In this document: piece after piece, positions 53,501-61,440 of the stretch
How the letters are laid out: every line of letters starts with the position of its first letter
Position numbering within the stretch: position 1 is the first letter of the stretch
Assembly: GCF_007745175.1 (NCBI RefSeq)
Contig: NZ_CP036271.1
Location: forward strand, 6,697,147 to 6,761,146
Reading direction: 5' to 3'
DNA length: 64,000 bases
From: Caulifigura coniformis
GTDB taxonomy: Bacteria > Planctomycetota > Planctomycetia > Planctomycetales > Planctomycetaceae
Notes under the pieces: model-generated
Told to the model about the DNA's origin: nothing
Database searches by the model: none
Seen by the model: only the letters and a program-made list of their open reading frames with translations
Program-made: the position numbers and the translations under genes

Positions 53501-53858
53501 GGCCGGCGTGCAGACCGTGATTCACCTGCTGCAGCGCGATCCGGCGGAGCTGGCCGAGAACATCGCGGATCGCGCGATCACGGCCGAGGTGATCACCGGC
53601 TGGCAGCAGCAGTCGCGTCTGATGTGCGAGATTCCGGAACTACGGGGTCACGATGCGCAGCTGCTGGTCGGTTGCGGATTCCCGACGGTGGATTCTCTGG
53701 CGACGTCCGCGCCGGGAGAAGCGTTCGACGCGATTGCGATGCTGGCGAAGTCGAAGACGGGGCAGCGGATGCTGCGGTCGTCGGCCGCGCCGGAGCGTGA
53801 AGAGATCGCGGCGTGGGTCGAGTTTGCGCGGTCGAGGCAGGATCGCCGGGCGGCGTAG
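50538..53858 (+). CDS. Rad50/YhaN-like ATPase with DUF4332 helix-hairpin modules
   Basis: 1106 residues. Walker A GPNGSGKT at 31-38; coiled coil about 170-610 with Cys-x-Cys pairs near 356 (CVC) and 446 (CGC); a Walker B-like LVLDDVLVDSDEHRL near 650. After it come a DUF4332-type helix-hairpin region (about 755-880), a charged linker rich in Ser/Arg and a second similar region (970-1100; SIGPKTARLLNRAGVQTVIH). It resembles SMC/Rad50/YhaN DNA-repair ATPases. There is no SbcD-type nuclease next to it. The canonical CxxC zinc hook is absent. Confidence 0.85.
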   Translation: MKFTDFSIDNFGALSKYSLPEIAPGLNVLHGPNGSGKTTLLQFIRGIFAGFAEARRRQLIPPVGSGAAGGTIGVEWGSRRLAVIRHSRPDEYETLAINVRQGVADEGQSLRKQIEAFDDERLSVLFTAGSFDANSVEALISLARQDGIDLSTVVGNERPLSTRLTHLHSRRSLLLREIGEPGRRGELLLLCEAIEREALEIQRQADERKADLLRARVDVEQKLAALDRDIQALDLDWQAVSTDLSECEDRLWNATSRTVVDVVYLQEAETPSVNPRLPEVEELDLRIEHLRKALKDLAASRHELSREAAENAGSDVPDRFAFARRQRDALRVMQMQLQVLSGTVQWLASARLAGSCVCENLGERLGSVVDEMRRQVEFSCQELSRQQTAWKLEQSRTELAAVDACEQGLRKQIDWLRMRREELLEEAAHPLMSRLAHTVTAERQYCGCPQHSATMRATTPKVVTRRTVREREDVVSNARPGDVDLQTALMERQSALWSDWQSAIRLSCELEIRRRRVIEEHRSIDIDAALADCERRLQDARREVDELQAKHTELAAIDDEIRTVESQLVRDKSSRVISEASEHLDLLTLGRYRALRTSEDATKLQIIAENGSPYVASALSRGTLFQVALALRVALVDEYARRGLEFPLVLDDVLVDSDEHRLEAAAHLLSAAAERGRQILFLTCQDHLVDMLEDRGAAIHTLIGATRSRAARAPFVPAAPVVSIAATPATVPSTTEVPQDAPRKVVVTPADLSDDDLRLATEIPSLSASSAALLAHEGIHTLRQVLDLDPRAEATLLARLGISRIDLATWQAEAALLDGLPNVSKEDVRLLAAVGVHGPEKLARFTAEVLWQRIQRFRGSTPQPWHAWIRDRNSWPREDEVAEWIRAARRVRDEQAPREILALARGDAEDDSDNQDPDDQGPKPAGEGDGSSRKRTRRSRRSRFTASSNARSRGSASAETDARYFLTIDSPIVDAPSIGPKTARLLNRAGVQTVIHLLQRDPAELAENIADRAITAEVITGWQQQSRLMCEIPELRGHDAQLLVGCGFPTVDSLATSAPGEAFDAIAMLAKSKTGQRMLRSSAAPEREEIAAWVEFARSRQDRRAA

Positions 53859-53890
53859 CGCGTCTTTGCGTTGCTGTAGTGGATGGGACT

Positions 53891-53940
53891 CGAAGCGGAG
53901 CTTCGACGAGGGTGCGTGCCCAGGCTCCAGCCTGGGCACG
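53891..53940. terminator. Bidirectional hairpin pair between convergent genes
   Basis: CGAAGC-GGA-GCTTCG at 53891-53905, then CGTGCCCAGGCT-CC-AGCCTGGGCACG at 53915-53940, a 12-bp perfect stem. It separates the ATPase gene from the convergent methyltransferase gene. Confidence 0.7.
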
Positions 53941-53956
53941 AGGACACCGTCAGCGT

Positions 53957-54913
53957 TCAGCGTTGCTTGCGCCTGGGACCGCGGTACGGCGGGCGCCCGG
54001 GCGGGTGTGGCTGCGGCTTCTCGGCGGTGTGTGCGCGGCGGGCGACTTCGCTGATGAGGATGGCGCAGGCAACTCCGACATTGAGGCTTTCCACCGCTCC
54101 GGTCCCCGGGATCTGGAGCGATTCATCCGCGAGGGCGGCGATCTCGGGAGAGACGCCGTGGACCTCGTTGCCGAGGATGATGACCGACCGCGGCGTGAGG
54201 CCCGCCCTGTAGAGATTCCCTCCGGCGCCACTGGCGGTCGCGAAGAGGCGGTATCCCAGCCCCTTCAGTTGCAGAAGAACGGTTGCGGGATCATGGAGTC
54301 GGGCAAGGGGGACTGTCTCGGCGCCGCCTTCGGCGACGCGGGCCGCGGAAGCGGTAACGCCTGGGAGCTGCTCGCGCTGGCCGAGGACCGCGCCGATGCC
54401 GAAGTGGGCCGAGGTCCTGAGGATCGCTCCGAGGTTGTGCGGATTCTGGACGCCGTCGAGGTAAAGGAGTGAGCCAGCGACTCGGCCGGTGCGGATCGCA
54501 TCGAGCAGGCGGTCGTCGGTGAGATCGACCTGCCGGCGGGCGAGGACGACGATGCCCTGGTGGTGAACGGTTTCGGCCAGGCGCTCGAGGTTCTCCTCTT
54601 CGACGATGTGATAGGCGCGGCGCTGCTCGGCGCACCATTTCAGGAGCGCGCTGAATTCCTTGACGCGCGGCTGGTCGACATAGACGCGGATGATGTCATC
54701 CGGCCTTTTGGCGAAGAGCGCGTGGCAGGCGTGGCGGCCGTGGTATTTCTGCTCGTCCTGATCGGACGGGCGAGGGGACGGACGTCGACCGCGATGCTCC
54801 TTCGCTCCGTGGGGCCTGGGGCGGGCGTCCTTCGGGCGATGTCGATCGGTGGAGCGGTATTTCATGGGTCGAGTGGAAGGTTGGCGTCGTCGTTGCGCGG
54901 GAACGCGCGACAC
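53957..54913 (-). CDS. SpoU/TrmH-family rRNA methyltransferase
   Basis: 318 residues from ATG 54913; ATG 54865 is an alternative, and the first ~55 residues are basic and low-complexity. SpoU motif 1 is HNLGAILRTSAHFG, motif 2 is VIILGNEVHGVS, motif 3 is SLNVGVACAILISE. The knotted methyltransferase uses S-adenosylmethionine to methylate ribose in tRNA or rRNA; the RlmB-like N-terminal substrate domain (HGRHACHALFAKRPDDIIRV) is present. Specific target unknown. Confidence 0.9.
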   Translation of the reverse strand: MSRVPAQRRRQPSTRPMKYRSTDRHRPKDARPRPHGAKEHRGRRPSPRPSDQDEQKYHGRHACHALFAKRPDDIIRVYVDQPRVKEFSALLKWCAEQRRAYHIVEEENLERLAETVHHQGIVVLARRQVDLTDDRLLDAIRTGRVAGSLLYLDGVQNPHNLGAILRTSAHFGIGAVLGQREQLPGVTASAARVAEGGAETVPLARLHDPATVLLQLKGLGYRLFATASGAGGNLYRAGLTPRSVIILGNEVHGVSPEIAALADESLQIPGTGAVESLNVGVACAILISEVARRAHTAEKPQPHPPGRPPYRGPRRKQR

Positions 54914-54950
54914 CTGAGCGGCTTCGGGAATCGGTTCGTGGACGCCGCTC

Positions 54951-56651
54951 TTACTTCAGCGCGGCCAGCTTCTCGCGGAGGACGGCCTCGAACTCGTCAC
55001 CGCGGTCCTTGTAGGGGCGGTTCCTGAGATACCAGTCGCCCCAGGCCTTGAGAGCCGCGTTGCGCCAGCCTTTGAGCGTGGCTTCGCGAATGTCGACGCC
55101 GGCATCGAGGGGAAGGCCTTCGAACGGATCGAGCTGCAGGTCGAAGCCCGCGGGTTTGCGGCTGATCCAGCAGAGGGCGTTGTGAGCCTCGATGTTCACG
55201 TCGACATCGGGATCCTCGAGCGCCGTGATGAGGTAGCGGGCGAGACTCAGATCGTTCGTTCGGCCGAGTGCCCAGGCGGCCGTGCGGCGAATCTCGACGT
55301 TCGGATGCTGGATCAGTTTTACCAGCAGGCCCTTCTGCTGGATGAGTTCGCGGCGATCGCCGATCTGAACCTGCTCGACGAACTGCTCCTGGACATCTTC
55401 GATGTCGAGGTTATCGGCCTTGGTGAGGGAGGCGAGGAGTTGATCGAGAGGCGTGGCCGGCTTTCCGTCGGTCTTGGCCTTCGCAGTTCCTCCGTTGGCG
55501 TCGGGGAGTCCGCGGCCTCCCTGGAGGAGGCCATTGCCGAAGGTGGCGATCGGGTCTCTGCGTTTCAGCAGCTTGGCCGTCGATTTCGCGAGGGCGAGGA
55601 TGGCGAGCGAGGTGTCTGAGGGAGTGTTTCCCCAGCTGCCGTCCATGTTCTGCTTGGCCACCAGCACGTCGGAAATCTCGTTGTACCACTCATGGGAGCC
55701 GATCGAGCTGATGTTGACGAGGGCCGTCATGCGCTCGAGGGAGTAGAAGTAGTAGGCGTAGAAGCCGGGAACGGGGTTTTCGATGGTGAAGCGCGGGACG
55801 ATCCAGGCGTAGGCGCGCTTCATGGCCTTGGCGGTTCCCTCCGGAATGCCGGCGGTGTCGCCAAGGGGGCCAGCTGCGGGGGGGAGGTTGACCGGGACGG
55901 CCTCGAGAACGGAGTTGTTCTTGGCCACGGCAGGCTTTGGCTTCGGCGGCGATTTCGGTCCTTCGCTTTCGAGGTTGGGAGGGACGTCAGACAGGTGCAT
56001 CCAGGCGATGGACATGCTGCCGACCGCGTTGACCGTCATGTTCAGGACGGAGGCGCCGCCGCCGAAGCCCTGGGCCGTTCCCGGCTTGTAGCTGAAGCCG
56101 CCGTCGTTGTTCTGGATGGAGAGGTGCCACTTGATGGAGTTGCTCCAGACCTCGGGCGGCGAGGGGACATCGGCGCGGGCACATGCCCAGAGCCCCAGAA
56201 GGGCGTAGTGGGTCACGCTGGTGTCGCCGCGATCCATGATGCCGGGGTAGTCCCACGAGCCATCGGCCCGCTGTCCCTGCTCGATGAACTTCTGAATCGC
56301 GATCAGCTCGTTGCGGTATTTTTCCCCATCGAGATCGGCGAGGAGGACGGCGTCGACGCCGGCGATGTAATAGCACTCGCGATGACCGGCCAGCCCGTAG
56401 CCCTTGGCGGGATCGATGCGTTTCTGGATCTCGCCGATGGCATCCTGGATTTCAGGAGTCTGCGGGGGCATTCCTGCCTTGAGCAGGGCGAGAGCCGCGA
56501 TGGTCTTATAGCCTTCGTGGTAGCTCGCGAAATTGCTTCGGACGGACGCCGCGGCGCGGCCGATCGCCTGTTGCTGGCGGGCGGCATCGGCGGCCTGAAG
56601 GGCCTGCGGGAGACCACAGAGAAGCGCGAGGGTGAGGCAGGATCGAAACAT
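54951..56651 (-). CDS. Secreted squalene-cyclase-like/prenyltransferase-fold protein with HEAT repeats
   Basis: 566 residues from ATG 56651 with a signal peptide (MFRSCLTLALLCGLPQALQAAD). Toroid repeats contain QW-like motifs (GQRADGSWDYPG, QNNDGGFSYKPG, KQNMDGSWGNTPS). The last ~110 residues are HEAT helices (EIRRTAAWALGRTNDLSLAR). A true cyclase DxDD acid is not evident, so a binding or lyase-like role is more likely. It is followed by the methyltransferase gene on the same strand. Confidence 0.7.
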   Translation of the reverse strand: MFRSCLTLALLCGLPQALQAADAARQQQAIGRAAASVRSNFASYHEGYKTIAALALLKAGMPPQTPEIQDAIGEIQKRIDPAKGYGLAGHRECYYIAGVDAVLLADLDGEKYRNELIAIQKFIEQGQRADGSWDYPGIMDRGDTSVTHYALLGLWACARADVPSPPEVWSNSIKWHLSIQNNDGGFSYKPGTAQGFGGGASVLNMTVNAVGSMSIAWMHLSDVPPNLESEGPKSPPKPKPAVAKNNSVLEAVPVNLPPAAGPLGDTAGIPEGTAKAMKRAYAWIVPRFTIENPVPGFYAYYFYSLERMTALVNISSIGSHEWYNEISDVLVAKQNMDGSWGNTPSDTSLAILALAKSTAKLLKRRDPIATFGNGLLQGGRGLPDANGGTAKAKTDGKPATPLDQLLASLTKADNLDIEDVQEQFVEQVQIGDRRELIQQKGLLVKLIQHPNVEIRRTAAWALGRTNDLSLARYLITALEDPDVDVNIEAHNALCWISRKPAGFDLQLDPFEGLPLDAGVDIREATLKGWRNAALKAWGDWYLRNRPYKDRGDEFEAVLREKLAALK

Positions 56652-56778
56652 ACGCAGAACCGAGACGCGAAGGGTGTTCGGGCCCGTTCGAACGCGCGAA
56701 CCGGGGGTTTGAGTATAACGCCCTCGGGAAACCAAGAGCGAATTGAATCGCATCCGGAGGGTTTCCCGGTGTTGGTCG

Positions 56779-59700
56779 TTACCGGCCTTTCGGGAGGACG
56801 TTCGGCAGGTGTCCGGCGATGGTCGCATCGAACGATGCGGCGGGCCGGGACCAGAACTCGATCCAGTCGCTCCAGCGGATCGCTGTGCGGGCGAAGAACA
56901 GGTCGTCCGTTTCGAGGCGCGGGAGCTGGTAGCGTTCGGCGAGGCGAGCGGGGCGGGGGGAGAGAGTGCGGGAGTCGCTGAACGGGTAGGTGATTTCGGC
57001 TTCGAAATCGGGCTCGGGCCAGACGACGAGGCCAGAGTCGGCGATGTCGTAGGAGTGGTAGCGGCGGTGGAGGGCCGAGGCGAGGTGTTCGCGGACGATG
57101 TCGACGCCGCTCAGGGCGTAGAAGCCGGCGACGGCGATGCCGCAGGCGATTCGTCGCTGCGTGCCGAGGAGATCGAGCCAGCCGGTCCCGTCGATTCCGG
57201 CAACGAGGAAACCCGATTGCTCGGCAAAGGTGGCCTGGAGGGGATCATCGGGGAACCGTCTCGAGGCGAGGGACCACTGGATCGTGTTGGCCGTCACGTG
57301 GATCTCGGCGACGTGCAGTTCTCCTGCGTCGACCAGCCCGGAAGCCTCGAGCAGGTGGATCAATTCGCGTTCGACGAAGTGCTGGAAGTCGCGTTCGACG
57401 TGGTGCAGCTTCTCGTGTGCGCGGGCGATCGCGGCCCGCTTGCCGGAATCGAAGCGGCGCTCGGCCCTGCGCAGTTTGGCGTAGCCCTTGGGAAGGGCCC
57501 CGGAATGGAAGCCGGGCCGGAGAAGGCGAGTGACCGTTTCGCCGTGGGAGCCGACGATGGTGGGCTTGAGAGTGGGGCTGCGATTGGCGGCGTACAGCCG
57601 CCAGTTCTCCTTCAGCTCCCAGACGAGAAACCCGAAGACGCCGGGGATGCCGAAGATGATCGCGCCGGCGACGGTGTTGGCGTAGGCGTGCCCCATTGCG
57701 GGCGCGAGCTGGCCGGCCAGCATCGGCTGCATGGGGAGGATGATCTTGTGGGAGACCGTGACGACGGGGAAGTGCTTGATGGGGTTGATCTGCGGCTCGA
57801 TCAGCAGCGTGACGCAGAACCGGATCAGGTAGGCGATGAAGCTCCAGAAGAGACCGAGCACCGCCTTGATGACGAGCGTGACCTGCGATTCGCCGCTCTT
57901 GAAGCGGAGCCATTCGTCGACGGCGTAGAGGACGCGCTCGATCCACTCCATGACGCGCTTGAAGAAATCCATGATTCCTTCAAACAGCGCGACGAAGATG
58001 CGGACGCGGACGGTGTACCAGGTCCACTCGAACCATTCGGCCGTCGTGGCTTCGAAGGTTCTCCCGATGCGGCTGTTCAACAGAACCATCGAGAGGCCGA
58101 AGATGATCGACGCGACGGCCCAGGGGTTCTGCGCCACGAACGTCGAAGGCCCGCGCGCCAGCGGGAAAAGGATCGCCGTGACGAACAGTGGGAACAGGAG
58201 ATGCCGTCGGAAGGCGACGATGGGGCGGCTGCGCAGGAAGGCCTTCACGGCCGGCTGCTTGAGCAGTCGGGCCGGAATGTCGAAGGCGACCCCTTTCAGG
58301 ACGCTCCAGAACGACGAGAACCCCCGCCCGATGACTTTTCTCAGGGGAGGGCTATGGATCAGCGCCAGAAAGAAAGTCCCCACCGCGCCCAGGACGGGGA
58401 TCGTGATCTCGGGGGTCTTTTTGGAGACGAGGGGCTGGTGCGGGAATCCGGGAACGAAATGTTTGATGAGTTCGAGCAGGTGATCGAGGCCGGCGAGCAC
58501 GATGTAGGCGCCGCCGAAGGGGACGATCAGGTAGAGGGTCAGCCAGCGGCCGACGGGTGTCCCGAAGGTGGCGCTGCTGAGTCGCTGGAGCCAGCGGAGG
58601 TAGAACTCGCCGCGCTGGTAGACGCCATCGAGGACGGAATCGAGCCGGCGGTCGAGCTGCAGGAGGGGACCGCCGGTGAGGAGGTCGCGGTCGGAGAGGT
58701 CGCGGAACTTGAGCTGGTTGCGGGAGATCGCGTCGCGGAGGTGACCGAGGTTGAGGTGTCCCTGGTCGGCGATCACATCGAGGCATTCCTCGATGACCTT
58801 GGTGCGGGCGACCCGTTCGGGGACGTTGGCCGGTTCGAGCTTCACATCGGTCATCGCCCCATCAATCACCGGGCGCAGACGATCGCGGAGCTGAATTTCG
58901 GCTTCGTCGGCTGCGTGGTGCAGCAGATGCGAGAGGGAGTCGCGGAGGCGTCCTGTGAGGCGTGAGGAGGTGAGCCGGCGGATGGCGGACTTGAGATGCC
59001 GGCACATCATCACTTCGCGCTGGTAGGGCAGCTTGCGGCGCAGCGGGCGATTGCCGAAGGAGCGGAGCCACTTCCAGGAGTCGACCACGAAGACATCGCG
59101 TTCGTGGTCGAGGACGACGCGCTGGAGGTCGTAGAGCAGCCGGGCGTCGGGGTTCCAGAAGCCGGGACGGGCGGCGGCCAGGAGGGCGAAGAGGGCTTCG
59201 GTCCATTCCTCGGCCTCGTGATCGGCGAACCGCAGCGCCGCCTGGAGGCGGAGCGTCAGGGCGGAGATTTCCCGGCGGGCGTGCAGGACGGCGTCGCCGG
59301 AGAGGAGCGAGGGGGAGTGATAGGCGGCCTGGAGCCACAGCCGCGCGGCGCGGGCATTGTTGCCGCGGGCGGACGCTTTCACCGCCCGTTCCCCGAGGCG
59401 GTGATAGCTTTGCGGTCCGCGGGGCTTTTCGTCGTCGTCGGTCCACCAGAGCGAGGCGCCGGGCTCATCCGCGGGGGGCGGGGAGAGCGGCTGGCGGGGG
59501 GCACCCTCGACATGGGTTTCCACGAGAAGCTCGTCGCTGTTGAGGTAGCCCGCGAGGACTTTCTCGGCGGCGGACACATCCCCCAGGCCCGGGAAATAGG
59601 CATCGAGCCAGCCCGGTTCGAAGTGCTTGAGTTCAAGGAAGACGGCCGCGAACTCGATGAAGGCCATCGTTCGCGTGTGATCCGGCGGGAGATACTTCTC

Positions 59701-60243
59701 GCGGCGGAGCATGACGTCGATTTCGTCGAACGCGACCTGGCCGATCGCTTCGACGTGCTGTCGGACGAGCCGGTCGGTCAGGCGGCCGGTTTCGAGGGCT
59801 TCATCGAGGGCCCTGTGGACGCGGATATGGAAGAGCATCCGCCAGTAGCGGAGACAGAGTTCGCTGGCGCCAAGTCGTTCGAGTTCGTCGTCTTCAGGCC
59901 GCGCGAGCAGGAGTACGTGCGGTGGGAGGGCGTCGTAGCTGGCGAGTCCGAGTTCATCGGGTTCGAGCAGTTGCTGGGCACGGTTGGCGGCGAGTCCCCA
60001 GGACTTGCGATGGGGGATGTTGAGTCCCAGGCCGGTGAGGCCGAGATCCTGTGTGATGACGCGTTTCAGGACTCGCTGGGCGATGGGGAACGCGGTGGGG
60101 TCGGCCGTCCGGACCGCCGCATCGGCCTGCTCCAGGCGCGAGGAGGCCTCGGCGGAGAGCGGTCGGGGAGGAGAGGCGACTGGCACGATAGACGGATCAG
60201 CAAGCGGGCGAAGGCGTTCCGGGGGGAGAGACAGCCCTTCCAA
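56779..60243 (-). CDS. Large multi-span membrane protein of unknown function
   Basis: 1154 residues from TTG 60243. The N-terminal ~550 residues are soluble and helical, with repeated Arg/Leu-rich helices. About six membrane spans lie between residues ~560 and 870 (e.g. LYLIVPFGGAYIVLAGLDHL, SIIFGLSMVLLNS, AVLGLFWSFIAYLIRFCVTLLI, AIIFGIPGVFGFLVW). The C-terminal ~250 residues are soluble. No catalytic motif or family known to me. It is alone on the strand between the HEAT protein and a divergent DUF486 gene. Confidence 0.75.
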   Translation of the reverse strand: MEGLSLPPERLRPLADPSIVPVASPPRPLSAEASSRLEQADAAVRTADPTAFPIAQRVLKRVITQDLGLTGLGLNIPHRKSWGLAANRAQQLLEPDELGLASYDALPPHVLLLARPEDDELERLGASELCLRYWRMLFHIRVHRALDEALETGRLTDRLVRQHVEAIGQVAFDEIDVMLRREKYLPPDHTRTMAFIEFAAVFLELKHFEPGWLDAYFPGLGDVSAAEKVLAGYLNSDELLVETHVEGAPRQPLSPPPADEPGASLWWTDDDEKPRGPQSYHRLGERAVKASARGNNARAARLWLQAAYHSPSLLSGDAVLHARREISALTLRLQAALRFADHEAEEWTEALFALLAAARPGFWNPDARLLYDLQRVVLDHERDVFVVDSWKWLRSFGNRPLRRKLPYQREVMMCRHLKSAIRRLTSSRLTGRLRDSLSHLLHHAADEAEIQLRDRLRPVIDGAMTDVKLEPANVPERVARTKVIEECLDVIADQGHLNLGHLRDAISRNQLKFRDLSDRDLLTGGPLLQLDRRLDSVLDGVYQRGEFYLRWLQRLSSATFGTPVGRWLTLYLIVPFGGAYIVLAGLDHLLELIKHFVPGFPHQPLVSKKTPEITIPVLGAVGTFFLALIHSPPLRKVIGRGFSSFWSVLKGVAFDIPARLLKQPAVKAFLRSRPIVAFRRHLLFPLFVTAILFPLARGPSTFVAQNPWAVASIIFGLSMVLLNSRIGRTFEATTAEWFEWTWYTVRVRIFVALFEGIMDFFKRVMEWIERVLYAVDEWLRFKSGESQVTLVIKAVLGLFWSFIAYLIRFCVTLLIEPQINPIKHFPVVTVSHKIILPMQPMLAGQLAPAMGHAYANTVAGAIIFGIPGVFGFLVWELKENWRLYAANRSPTLKPTIVGSHGETVTRLLRPGFHSGALPKGYAKLRRAERRFDSGKRAAIARAHEKLHHVERDFQHFVERELIHLLEASGLVDAGELHVAEIHVTANTIQWSLASRRFPDDPLQATFAEQSGFLVAGIDGTGWLDLLGTQRRIACGIAVAGFYALSGVDIVREHLASALHRRYHSYDIADSGLVVWPEPDFEAEITYPFSDSRTLSPRPARLAERYQLPRLETDDLFFARTAIRWSDWIEFWSRPAASFDATIAGHLPNVLPKGR

Positions 60244-60343
60244 GGATCACCGGGCCGCATGCTACTTTACCCGGCTGCCGGCGCTCGACAAAACGGATTG
60301 CCAGCGACCACCGCCAGGATGTGGCGTTTCTTCACGGTTCCCT

Positions 60344-60757
60344 ATGAAAACCATTGCCCTCCTTACACTTTCCAACGTGTTCATGACCTTCGCCTGGTAC
60401 GGACACCTCAAGCACAAGGCGACCCTGACGATTCCGCTGGCCATTCTGGTGAGCTGGCTGATTGCGCTCCCGGAATACTGTTTCCAGGTGCCGGCGAACC
60501 GACTGGGGTCGGAGTCGATGACGACCCCGCAGCTGAAGATTCTGCAGGAAGTGATCACGCTGTTGGTGTTCAGCGTGTTTTCGGTGTGGTACCTGGGGGA
60601 AAAGATCCGCTGGAACGATTGTGTGGGTTTCCTGTTCATCCTGGGGGCGGTGTTCTTCGTGTTCGCCTTCAAGGAGCCCTCGGGGGCGACCGTCAAACCC
60701 GTTGCAGTCGTCGTGAAACCTGAGGTGGGGGTGCTGTCGGACGGCGGCGTTCGTTGA
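60344..60757 (+). CDS. DUF486 (DMT superfamily) membrane protein
   Basis: 137 residues. Four spans: TIALLTLSNVFMTFAWYGHL, LTIPLAILVSWLIALPEYCF, EVITLLVFSVFSVWYLGEKI, VGFLFILGAVFFVFAFKEP. FAWYGHLK and QLKILQEVITL match the DUF486 family, related to small multidrug-type transporters. The hydrophilic tail (SGATVKPVAVVVKPEVG) is longer than usual. Function unknown. Confidence 0.85.
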   Translation: MKTIALLTLSNVFMTFAWYGHLKHKATLTIPLAILVSWLIALPEYCFQVPANRLGSESMTTPQLKILQEVITLLVFSVFSVWYLGEKIRWNDCVGFLFILGAVFFVFAFKEPSGATVKPVAVVVKPEVGVLSDGGVR

Positions 60758-61440
60758 ATTCCCGGACCGGGGTCGGGTAATTTAGCCGGACCGGACGGGC
60801 CGCTCTTGATCGGGTTGCCCCCGGTGCAGTTCGACGTTTCCAATTCACTTTGAACCGGCGTCTCAGCCGGATGGACTCGCGAACGAGGCGTGAAGAAAGC
60901 CATTCGTGGACGGCGCTTCGGCGCTGTGCTCGACCCGACGAATCAAGCGGTGGAAACTGACATGGAAGCCTGGCTGTCCTGCATCGCCATATGGATTCGC
61001 ACGTTGTGCGAATCGATGGGCGAAGGAGGGACCTCCGGAACTTCGTCAGCCTCGCGGCGGAGTCGAAGCCGAAGCTGGCGGCCGTTTCTGGCAGTCCAGC
61101 CGGCGTACGCAATCGCTCACGGGGCACGACGACGGAGCCTCCCAGCATCCGGCAGCGCGAACCTGTTCGCGCTGTTTCCGGATGGTCGAGGGTCATCTTC
61201 CTTTCTCATGGCCATGCGATCCTGTCGCGCGGCTTTCAGGGCGTTGTGGCGTCGCGCCACGTTTCGTCCTGACTCCCACCCGACCGGCGGGCTTTCCTGA
61301 GAAGAGTTGATCAGCGCGGCCAGGCGGCCTGACGCGGGGAGCCATGATTCCCGGCATCAGGCGGCCTGATCGAACGATGCTCTGCTTCGCGCTTCGGACG
61401 CCGGCGTCTCTCCGCCTGACGTGCCGTATGAGCGCACACC
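60758..61440 (+). other. Hairpin-rich non-coding spacer upstream of RNase Y
   Basis: 680 bp without a credible frame. It holds several strong stem-loops: GATTCGCAC-GTT-GTGCGAATC at 60994-61014, a UUCG-type GGCGC-TTCG-GCGCT around 60909-60922, and GCGCGAAC-CT-GTTCGCGC at about 61158-61175. It may encode a structured RNA or a long leader; none of the known classes (SRP, RNase P, tmRNA, 6S) was recognised. Confidence 0.4.

Noticed and set aside
56743..60723. Two long plus-strand frames of 740 and 575 residues
   Set aside because: Antisense to the membrane protein and the HEAT protein. Composition is acidic/Gly-rich as expected of a mirrored coding frame.
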